Of a stretch of DNA of 40,471 bases, positions 11,669-21,000 are shown piece by piece. A program made the position numbers and the translations under genes. The stretch is from Perkinsus chesapeaki (Eukaryota; Perkinsozoa; Perkinsida; Perkinsidae), in the NCBI GenBank assembly GCA_013115145.1, contig JAAPAO010000286.1, forward strand, positions 1 to 40,471, in the 5' to 3' direction. The notes under the pieces are model-generated. The model made no database searches. It was not told the DNA's origin and was given only the letters and a program-made list of their open reading frames with translations. Each line of letters opens with the position of its first letter. The first letter of the stretch is position 1.

Positions 11669-13215
11669 CTACCCTTCACGGGGCTTCCCGGTTGAGTTTC
11701 TCCACCCTGTGAAAACTAGAGGATAGTTGTATATCAACGCCGGAGCTTCCTCGGATACAGTAGAGCAGCTGACATAGGGACCGTTAGGTTCCCGCAAACT
11801 GTAATGATGAACTTACCCGTCGCGTGGGATGTGTGTACGGACACCATCGAGGAAAAAGTCACCGAAGAAACGATTCGCCGCAACGGAGATTCTTGAATGG
11901 TCTATAGAGAGCTTCGAGTTCCATTCGAATGAGGGCTTCTCAGGGTGAAACTGAACCGAGAAGTTGCCCCTTGTCGAAATCATCGTAGTCTACTTGAACA
12001 GCCCAAACGCCATCAAGGGCATTCCGACCCTCCACAACAGCAACAAAGTCTCTCTCAGAACCGAAGCTACGTGATGTTGCCAGAACGCGGAGGTCAACCA
12101 TAGCTTCAGGATACCTGAGAACAGTCGTAGAGTGAGTAAAGTGAGTAGAAAGAGGATACATGTGAAGTTGGTCTAGCCACACGCCCCAGTCGTGGTGATT
12201 GTAGGTCATATTTCTGGCCTCAGTGGCCTTCTTAACCTAACAACTGACTCAATACGAAATGGCTTAATATGCACCACCTCTGAAAAATAATGATCGCTCT
12301 CCATTACAGAGTCTTCATGTTTCGTCCACCGAAGTGTCAACGATACCTGCAAGAGATGAGGGAGCGTTCGTAAGTGTAATAGGGTATACATCGTCCGCTC
12401 CTGGTGTCTGCTCCAGAATAGAGTCGTTCTTAGCAGCTGAAGCATCAACTTACAAAACGTTAAGTAAACGATCTCCTACCAACTTGCATTATTCGCTCGA
12501 ATCCTAGGCATGTCCCGAAGACCGGTAATCCCTGCAGTTCCGCAGTCTGGCGGGCTTCTATGATCCATTTTGTGAGATTATCCCAAAGCAGCCCTTGGCC
12601 TCCACCGCCAGTAAAGAGGACTCCTAAAGATGCCAACCTGCAATGGTGAGCATCATACCTGAACCACACCTGAAACCATTCCGAGCAATGTGGACACTTC
12701 ATCCCGGCTTCCATAATGAGGAATTGGCACGACCTGACAAAGAAAAAGTAATCGATGTTTCGACGACCATCCAGCGAGGCGAGTTGAGGTGGTATCGATC
12801 TCACCTGGGCTCCAGCAGCCTCCAGCCATTTGACATAGCTTGCCGCGATATACCCTCCACCTCCAGCCGGGCACAACTTGCCACATGGCAGAGTGAGAAC
12901 CCCAACAAGGGGACGTCTGAAGGACAAAGGCTGGAACGGAGCCTGGGGGGAACCGCCGGAGCGAGAACCGAGCTAGATAACACTTACTGGCATGCAGCTG
13001 ATTCCGCGGCAGTTCCTGCCTGGAACCTCGACAACAGAGAGGAAATCGGAATATCTGAACCACAAGAGCGGGGACATGAGAACTGGGGCAGCACCTCAGA
13101 GTTAAGTAGCAGCAACGAGTCCATTAGCCTGCGCGGGCGGCTTACCGTTCTCCGCAGCCGGCCCTCGACACAGGATATACAGCAGCAAGCATACCGCAAG
13201 CCCTGATATCATCAT
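11669..13215 (-). CDS. GGH: Gamma-glutamyl hydrolase (folate hydrolase), about 364 aa
   Basis: It removes poly-gamma-glutamate tails from folates, normally in lysosome/vacuole or outside the cell. Exons (minus): 13215-13146 (signal peptide MMISGLAVCLLLYILC), about 13094-12988, 12930-12805, 12733-12670, 12623-12480, 12436-~12330, 12236-11994, 11950-11817, 11768-11669. Motifs: PLVGVLTLPCG, SYVKWLEAAGAQVVPIPHYG, GVLFTGGGG, nucleophile Cys in PVFGTCLGFE, conserved His in YNHHDWGV, FVAVVEG and catalytic His in VQFHPEKPSFEW, and finally EEAPALIYNYPLVFTG. This is the peptidase C26 order. Exon 2 (two equally good acceptors, 13094 or 13082) and the splice after ~12330 are uncertain. About 40 residues between leader and catalytic domain are extra to the family. 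The leader supports secretory routing. Confidence 0.93.
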
Positions 13216-13906
13216 AACTATTGGCCTTTTAGAAGAACACGACTGAGGTAAGAAACGCCACCCTCGAAACTGAAACCATAAGACACCGATTTCAGGCCGT
13301 CACGAGTCGGCGGTCATGTCTCCTTCTGACAGTCTACATAAAGGGGCCATCTCCGGCAAAGGATTCGACAATGAATGTGGCAATTAACCGTGGGAAGAAG
13401 ATACCGTGGGAAAACTGGGATTACACTGGGATCTTTTGCGTAGCTTGAAAAGAGCGTGAAGAAGAGATGGTGAGAGGTCGAGAGCCGTGGAGCAGAATTG
13501 TGTGCAGAGAAGCGGCCCCGAGTTGTATTTTGCCGTCACGTTGAGTCGTTGAGGCACGTTTGATGTGTACATCTGCTCTTGTGGAGGCACACCAGTTGCA
13601 GGTGTATGACCAGTCGAATCCCAGTTGTTCGATGGTGATGACTGGACAACTTCCTGGGAGGAAAGCAGAGCCATTATGGCTCTGCTACAGTTACTCAGTC
13701 TGCCGCCGACACGACTAGCAGCTCGATGAAATGAAATGTGACAGGCTTACGTGGCTACCTTAGGCGAGTGTGTTCCAGCATCCAGAAGATGCGGCAGCAA
13801 CATACGGTTATCAGCCATAACCAGATAAAACACGTAACAACCCAGGAGAGACAACTGGGGACAGCACTAGCACACAAAAGCACTTGCTCTTGAAGAGAAA
13901 GATTAT
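13216..13906. other. Intergenic; one unclassified 96-codon minus frame
   Basis: Between the MazG-like gene stop and the gamma-glutamyl hydrolase start. A minus-strand frame at 13674-13384 opens with ATG and is Ser/Thr/Pro rich, without leader, membrane segment or known motif. It could be a small gene, an upstream UTR frame or chance. Confidence 0.35.
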
Positions 13907-14768
13907 TTATTGAATTAATCGATCAAGGTCCAAGCTGAAGCCGCAGACGGTAACGATGCGAATAGCGTACCTGACCGCCATGTATGCGCAATCGCATGGA
14001 AGGGACTTCCTACAAGAGACAATCTGACACCTCCTCCGCAACTGGATCGTTATTGTTACTCGTACTGTTCACCGGCTCCACCAACAACTCACAGAGTTCC
14101 CCTACTTCACCGCACAGCGCCAGAGTCAGATTACTGTGAGGTCGGAATTTCAGCGCGCAGGACTGGCGAACTCACCGTGGCGTGTGATACTGAAGCCAGT
14201 CCCGTGCTTTGGCAAAGTTGCTCATCTCCTCGGCCATCTGACCAAGCGTTTCCACCGCATGAACCTCCAGAGCTCCTCCTGCTTGGCGAGCATGGCTGTA
14301 GGATTTGTACTCGTCGTACTTGGCCGAGGAACCACGTACGATATCTAATTATCAGAGTACTCCCGCCAAGCGATGCAAAAAGTAACACCAGCAGGGTATT
14401 TGCGCTTGTTCTTGGCCATCTTCAGGCCAGCAGCCTCGGAGACATCCACGCCCACACAGTTTGCTGTTATTAGTAGAAGTCGAAGAAGATCATGCAGACG
14501 ATCATGGAGCTTCTCAGCTTCACCTGCCAACATGTGACTACACAGGCCTCCCACCACAGAGCTCACCTTCACTCAAGTCGACGCCGCTGCGACCAGTATC
14601 TCCTTTCCACTGGAGCGTCTCAGCCACCAACCCTGCAGCTCGCGCCACTCTGAGCCCGCAGACCGCAGGAGATGAAGCCGCCTTTCCTAGTCTCTTCTGT
14701 ATCTCTTTAAGAGGCATGCTAGTGGCATCATTATCTCTGGCCGCGAAGGATTGATCTATTTCGACCAT
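13907..14768 (-). CDS. Tandem MazG / dCTP pyrophosphatase-like protein, 229 aa
   Basis: Exons (minus) 14768-14567, 14523-14389, 14344-14176, 14133-14014, 13970-13907 sum to 690 bases. Introns are 42-44 bases. All-alpha NTP pyrophosphatases (MazG, DCTPP1) cut non-canonical or excess dNTPs to monophosphates. Two copies of the fold are visible. Copy 1 (about residues 1-95): VAETLQWKGD, then LHDRLHDLL, then VGVDVSEAAGLKM and KNKRKYP. Copy 2 (about 130-229): FAKARDWLQYHTPRNLTLAL, GEVGEL, EEVSDCLLY, and it ends just after GFSLDLDRLIQ. Copy 2 keeps the metal-binding acids (E-x2-E and E-E-x-x-D), which copy 1 has lost. Copy 1 keeps the K-x3-N-x2-[RK]-Y-P tail, which copy 2 lacks. The start could be upstream. 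The gene lies 107 bases downstream of the HAD phosphatase stop, same strand. Confidence 0.85.
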
Positions 14769-14875
14769 TAAACTCCAGAAGCCGTGTTGCACACAGCAGT
14801 ACCTTCCGGGTTTTCTAACAAGTGCACTCGCAACACAAAGCCACTGTCCCGCAGAGTCAACTTTAATATACATTA

Positions 14876-16195
14876 TCATGTCGAACCAGCACTGTCGATA
14901 ACATACTCTGGCTTAACATCACCTAAGCATCAATGTTATGTTTGCCATCGAATTGAGTGTTACTCTCAGCTAGCTCGGCTTTCGAGCAACAGCCGGACAA
15001 GGCCAGACAGGAGGCCACCCCGGCGCGCTTGGCCATGAGGATGTCTGTGTCGAGTCTGTCCCCAATGACTATACTTCGTGATGCATCAAACCCTTCTTGG
15101 TCAATAACAAACCTTAACTGAAAGACGGTAGACTAATGAGTACACTACATTCGCCAGACGACTCACAAAATCTGGGTTTGGCTTCCCCAGCACTTCAGCC
15201 TCTTCCCGTCCGTTCATCCTCGCCACGGCATTCAAAGATGCCAGTATAGTGCCCTGCAATAGAACGCCTCAGACTGCAAAGCGCAAGGACCACTTTTCGG
15301 GTTAAGCTGCCGAGATTAGCGATTACAGTTGCCGGGATCCTCCATGGCCCTATCTGGTCAAACATGTCATCGTTGGTGGCATAAAAGAAGAAATTATCAT
15401 TCTGAGCCAACTCGAACGCCAAAGATACCCTGACACATCCCAGAAAAATGATGCCCGACGATGCAAGCTCATACCGGCAGAGCTTATTAAACGAGAAAGC
15501 TAGGTCCCAACCTAGCACGATACCATCAATCTTCGGGCTTGAAGATTCCGTCATCTCATCCGCCATAACCCGGAATTTCTCCTCCGTCATCGTAGTGTCG
15601 CCACCTGAGCATGAATGATCAGACGCCGCAGCAAGCCCGTTTGAGTGCATTTGATGGACCTCAGCGTCCATACCGTGGATGCTGCTTTGACGTACAGTCT
15701 CGACTCTGCCCTTCAGTTACGCAAGTGATCCCCAACTCGCTGAGCTCGTCCACAATGCCTCGGCCACCGATGACGTAGCTGAGCAAGAGCCAGCAGCAGC
15801 TTGCACACCATTGATGCTGGATGGAATATGATTACATACGCCGAGCATCGGGGTGCCTTTCTTTGACAACTCGCGCTGCATAATAACAAGATGGATGCAT
15901 CATCTCCTTAGAGGTCAGCTCGCTCAGCCCGAGGTCGGCGAACTTAGACCACATGTCGGAGCGAGATCTCGAGCTTGTATTGGTTACGAAGGTATACTAA
16001 CGAGTGTTACAATCCTTCTCTTCATCACACCGAGGTTACCTTCTTGCCCTTATTTCTCAACAACTCCAATGTGGTCTTTACGCCACTTATTAACTGACCT
16101 CCTTGCCAAATCACACCATCACAATCGAAGATGAAATTATCGTATTCATCAATAAGGTCACCTATTGATGACGATAGCTCCCGTTGCTGCATCAT
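14876..16195 (-). CDS. PGP: HAD phosphatase, phosphoglycolate/p-nitrophenyl phosphatase type, 316 aa
   Basis: Exons (minus) 16195-16040, 15996-15836, 15778-15721, 15659-15475, 15429-15327, 15253-15167, 15117-14964, 14922-14876 sum to 951 bases (317 codons). HAD motif I FIFDCDGVIW (nucleophile Asp, residues ~21-30), motif II in YTFVTNTSS, C2-cap strands YVIGGRGIVDELSELGI, IDGIVLGWDLAFSFNKL and ATNDDMF, motif III Lys in VLGKPNPDF, and motif IV VIGDRLDTDILMA. Length and order match animal PGP (321 aa). It hydrolyses 2-phosphoglycolate and related toxic by-products; pyridoxal phosphatase is the main alternative. The start ATG-ATG follows an in-frame TGA directly. Introns are 41-73 bases. Confidence 0.93.
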
Positions 16196-17041
16196 TCATA
16201 AATACAACTTCTATTATCATACACATTTTGATCAGCGTCGAAGATTCCGTCGATCAACTAAGAAATCAGTCTACCTTCCTCAGCTGAGCCCTGCTGAAAC
16301 TACTCCTAAACTGATGATGGACAATGCACAAATCGCCCCGAAGTCACTTGAAATTATCTTTCCTCGCCAACTCAGTACGTTTTATAGAATCAGGCTGTGT
16401 AGAATAAGCGCATTAATGTACCTCAGCACCGATGATCCGACTTATTATTTAATTCGGGTTCGATATTACGGAATTTACTATTCAATCAAATTAAGGAGGG
16501 CCCATGTGTGAGGCCGCCGATGTAGTAAGACCTCAGGCGAACTAACAGTGTAGCACAAAGAAAGCTCCGAGCTGCTGAAATACACCAGCAAACTGTTGCA
16601 TGTCTGCATCAGACTCGAAATTCGCAAGGTGTTTTGAAATAATGCTTAGACGGGAAACCGAGGAAAGCCTTGAAAGAGGTGAACGGGCTGTTCAGAACAG
16701 CTTGTACGATATAACACCACGGAACTCACTCCCTCGGCAGGAGTAGTCGGAAGAGCATGGCCGTGGCTGGCCATGCCCTAACACCATCCCTGGTGTCATC
16801 ATATGCCATTACTGCACTATAGCCCCTTCTGCGCGAACCTTCATATTCATCCCCCTAGCGGTTTGTCTACGTTCGACCCGGAAACTGCCCACGTCGAGAC
16901 CACCTCCGACGGGGCTGCTGCTGTTCAACAGTCACGCGCCGTGAAATGAGCGTATCTTGCTCTCTAACCTTTTTCGATGTCCCCTGTCTCCCGTAGTGGT
17001 TGTTGTCACATATTCCACCACCTTGAGATATAAACGATAAC
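16196..17041. other. Intergenic with a pair of hairpins
   Basis: The divergent spacer between the phosphatase (minus) and the secreted protein (plus), so it should hold both promoters. The plus-strand frame 16131-16511 has no recognisable motif and its first bases are antisense to the phosphatase. A perfect 8-bp hairpin GCATGGCC/GGCCATGC (16755-16776) is followed at once by ACACCA/TGGTGT (16781-16796), some 250 bases before the secreted gene. Confidence 0.5.
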
Positions 17042-17644
17042 ATGCGTTGGTTATCTTGTACTGTTATGCCACTGCTGGCCTCTGGAGCCGCGGGGGGTTT
17101 CCGTCAACCTTTAGTGCAACCATTAAGCTCGTCGTCACAGTCTAGGCCGCCGAGAAGGCCTATTCGTGGGCCCAATCCAAACGGTATGTACGTCGGTGGC
17201 TTCGATGATTACTGGATGAGATTCATTCCCGGAGCTGCTCATCGTGTAGAATATGAAGTTAAATCGGGTAAAGGGAAATCCCCCAGAGTCGGAGAGCACG
17301 CCACAAAAGGGTACGAAGTCAGTGAGAGACCAAGCCTCAAGTACAAGGGAGAAGACTATCACAAAATCTTAATGACGTTTGACAACACAGACTATGACGA
17401 TGAACGCTCCTCAGACCACCAGTCGCATAAAGTCGTATTCAAAGGGGATAAAGACGAAAAAGCAAACCTTTATTTTGATAAACGTTCTGGATACGAATTT
17501 TACGTCTCTGCCGACAGCAAGAAAGTCCTGTGCAAGGAAGCGAAGCTGCCGTCTGTCGAGGTGACTGTAGAAGGCCAGAAGAAGATGAGTTACACTGATA
17601 AAGGGGATACTGGGTATGTGCTTCTTAAGCAATCCAGTAAATAG
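17042..17644 (+). CDS. Small secreted protein of unknown function, 200 aa
   Basis: Single uninterrupted frame in a window where nearly every other gene is intron-rich. Residues 1-19 (MRWLSCTVMPLLASGAAGG) form a signal peptide. A Ser/Pro/Arg-rich spacer (about 20-45) could be a processing region. The mature part begins near GMYVGGFDDYWMRF and is Lys/Asp/Tyr-rich and probably all-beta. There is no transmembrane segment, no cysteine pattern beyond Cys6 and Cys160, and no motif I know. The texture ('G-Y-G' followed by alternating hydrophobic strands) resembles the expanded small secreted families I associate with Perkinsus; that is impression, not a search result. Hairpin pairs lie on both sides (16755-16796 and 17778-17813). 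Confidence 0.75.
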   Translation: MRWLSCTVMPLLASGAAGGFRQPLVQPLSSSSQSRPPRRPIRGPNPNGMYVGGFDDYWMRFIPGAAHRVEYEVKSGKGKSPRVGEHATKGYEVSERPSLKYKGEDYHKILMTFDNTDYDDERSSDHQSHKVVFKGDKDEKANLYFDKRSGYEFYVSADSKKVLCKEAKLPSVEVTVEGQKKMSYTDKGDTGYVLLKQSSK

Positions 17645-17777
17645 ATATAGTACGATAGGAATGTACATGACGACGATAGTGTTTGTGTGATGATGTTCAT
17701 GTTGATGTTCATAATCAACTCCACCGCCGCTCTGAGTTGTAGAGTAGGAACGCTAATATTGTAATAATTGAATAACC

Positions 17778-17813
17778 TTGTTGGCCCAACAATAGCCCAA
17801 CAATGTTGGGCTA
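17778..17813. repeat. Two abutting perfect hairpins downstream of the secreted-protein gene
   Basis: TTGTTGG/CCAACAA (17778-17792, one-base loop) abuts TAGCCCAACA/TGTTGGGCTA (17793-17813, 10-bp stem, one-base loop). Both reuse the core CCCAACA, so they look like copies of one unit. Starting 134 bases past the stop, they could form a 3' UTR structure or mark a transcript end. The 10-bp perfect stem is unlikely by chance. Confidence 0.7.
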
Positions 17814-18032
17814 TATGGATGGCTGATCGCCCCAACGATAATGATGAAGAGTAAAGACCCTTCATGGAGCTCCACTCAGCAAAAGTCTTGAGAAACTCTA
17901 TACCTCAACTGAGGAAGCTAGAAAGAAGATATGCCCCCACTGTTGAACACAAAGCAGTAGAAGACAAGCGAATGAACCATTGCAATAGCCATGGTAAAAC
18001 ATGATGTACTGTACTTTCGATGAACAGCTCAG

Positions 18033-21000
18033 TCACTTCCGACTGTTCACTTGTCGATGAATCTGATGTGACAGTCAGAGCGCGCATGTCCGGGATGCCT
18101 GCTACGTGGCAGAGGAGATCGACGTAGCTCATCTCGCCGCCGATCCTATCTTCACTGAGCGTGCCTAGTAGGCGAGCTTCCTCTTGTGTGTTCGGGAGAA
18201 CCACTTGAAGGGGTTGGAACCTATCCGTTGCAGTTAACGGCAGACCCAACGGACCCGTACGGGTGGGATCCTTTGTCTTTCCTTATTTGCTGAACAATGC
18301 ACCAAACTCGGCAAGCGAGGTCGCTGGTCTGCGGTGAAACAGCCTGGCAGTGGAAACCGATGCTTTCTGTGGTCGCTGTGGGTTTACCGGTATTCTGGTT
18401 CCTTCCAGCTGGCTGATGCCAAGAAGGTCATTGAGGAGGTCTTCACGAATCTCTCGACCAATGTACAATCGCAATGTCTGCGCGTCATCGATCAGATACA
18501 CTCCGGCCGGAGATATCTGAACAACTGCTTAGCAGTGACTTATCACCGAGATATCTCACTTCTTCAGCCGACGCTGCCACTGTTTCCGGTAAATAGACAT
18601 TATCTTCCACACCTGTTGGAGTTCCACATTGACACTGAAATGAAACAACAACATCCCTGCCGCCGCTTGCATCCTTGCCGTTTATACGGGCATATCATGG
18701 ATGGCATATATCCTCGGATAGACCCTGAATGTCGACTGATACACACTGTAGCCGAGAAGACTCATCAGACACTCATAGCGCTCATCGACTGATACGTCCG
18801 CCGCAGGTCGAAAGGCTGGCAACTGAAGGCGGGTATCCTGGGAGTAGTAGGTGTCGCAAGACCGGTTCACCACCTTCAGCAGGCCACCAATGTAGAGTGG
18901 CATCAACTTCAATGTCTCCGGCAGCAATAGCTGTGTACCTTCGGTAAAACAGTATATAAAACGGTAATCAGCAACTCCGAATCCCATGGCACAAGATTAA
19001 CAAGATGGCAGTATTATTATTATCAAAATATATCCCATCAAAATGATTAATAAGATATATCATTATCTATCTTATGTGTTAATAAGATAATGATAATATA
19101 GATATTGGAATTATAATAATTGGTCTCATCCTTCACTAGAGACTCACATACTCAACGTGTGATAACAAGTGTTCTATACTACCGAGTCCGCAAAGACGGT
19201 GAAGTCGCCGGAATTAGCAGTACAAGAAGATTACTGCCAGGAGAGAATAAAACTATAGACTTAGTGAAGTAGTGGAGATGCTTTCATAGGCATACTTGTG
19301 TGGGTTGGTGAAGTAGACGAGGAGCAGTTGATCCGGTAACCGTGCAGAACTGTGGTACACTGGCCAATGAGCTTGTCCTGACATAAACGACACCAACTGG
19401 CACTCCTTGCCGCTCCTTGCAGCGGATCCCTCCTTGATATGTTAGCAAGATACCTCACCTTAGGTGGTTCCCCTGTCGCCAGCATTTCCTCGGCAGCATG
19501 TCTCGCTAAGAGATTAGTAAGAGACTCAACATCAGGCGAGCGGAAGGCTCCAGAAAGGCTTGTAGTTACCGGCAATCGAAGAGTATGAACTCGCAGTAGC
19601 CTGGAGAGTAAATACCAGCAGAGTCATGGGGATGAGACACAGAGGCAGATGCTCTTGAGCATCGTATTCAGTTCTGTCAAACTGCAGCGTAACCTCACCT
19701 GATTCCCTCTGAATTGTGGTGAAGTATCGCCAATTGAAAGTACGCGTATCGAGCTTGTAGTGCCTCCTCCAGATAAAGGGAAAACCTAAGCCCCTATAGC
19801 AGCAGCCGAAGATAACACGTACCCAAAGACCGCATCACAGTCAATCCTCGGAAGTAGGAATCCTCCTCGAGGATCAGCAAGAGCGGGATGCAGCCGAGCT
19901 GTCTGCGACCATCTGCTCAAACATCGATCGATAGCCAGCCCTCGAGATACACCTGAAAAGCTCCTCTGAAATCCTGGCTACGCTTAGGGAATCGGTCTGC
20001 CTCAGACGACCACTATAAGCCGAAACGCTGAGTACAGGAACGACCGTTTCAGTGATTTGTATAACAACTTGGAACACCCTGTAATCCACACGCCTTACGT
20101 GCTTGCACAACACAACCATATGCCGCAGCTTTAGTAACAGCTCGGGCGATGTCAAAGTGAAGGGCCTCTCCATCCTGATGATGAGGCAGCCCCCTATAGA
20201 TGACCCTCCTGTCAAGAATAACTTACCCTCTCAACATCGAACGATCGATAAATGTGAGTGTTGCCTCCAGTATTCACCGTGAGATAGCAGAGAGTAGGCA
20301 AGTGGGAGGAGGCAGCACCAGCTACACTTACGTTGCCAACCGCCTCGTTGACCTCCGCCGCCGATGGCGCCCCGAGGAAGGTGTCAACGCTGACCTGAGT
20401 CGCTCAGTGGGGAGCCATCCCAGCATCACGGCACCTACGGCCTTCGAGATACACTTGGTCAGAATTGGTGACCAGAGCTCGGGATTCCTAGTTTGCAGCA
20501 GGGCCCTTCTCGACGCAGGAGTTTGCTCATTGGCATTCGGTATACCTGCCACAGTGAATGCAGCGGCGGTGGCCGGCTGGCGGCATGGCAAGCGACCTTT
20601 CGGATGGATCAAATGACCGCTGCCGATGTCTGGATAGGCACCTGAGCCACACACTCGTAGGTGAATGAGGAAATACGGTGCCGACTTACCATAAAACACC
20701 AGGACCGTGCCGCCGCCGTGCTTGGCCAACCCATCTACTGCCACTTGGAGGGCTGCAGCCCCGCAAGAGGAAGATGGTCCTAGTCGAGCAACCTCTAGAG
20801 AGAGCGCGGGAGCAGTCGTCACTTTTGGTAGATTCGACGTCGTGCAAGAGATGGTCCAACAAGTGAAGTAGCCCTTCTTCATTCTCATGAGGATTAACGA
20901 AAAGGGCATCGGACTGCGAAGGTCGAGTTCGGTTTCCTCCGATATGTTGTCAGCTCACATGGAGGGGCAAGAAGGGCTCTTCGATATCAGCCACCACAAA

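Noticed and set aside
12643-13206. 187-codon plus frame
   Set aside because: Antisense to gamma-glutamyl hydrolase exons with clear catalytic motifs; no motif of its own.
20188-20226. A 33-base intron in SEC24 ending at the first AG after the donor
   Set aside because: It breaks the frame. The next acceptor gives a 52-base intron and restores the conserved SEC24 reading (FDVER / DGEALHFDIARAV).
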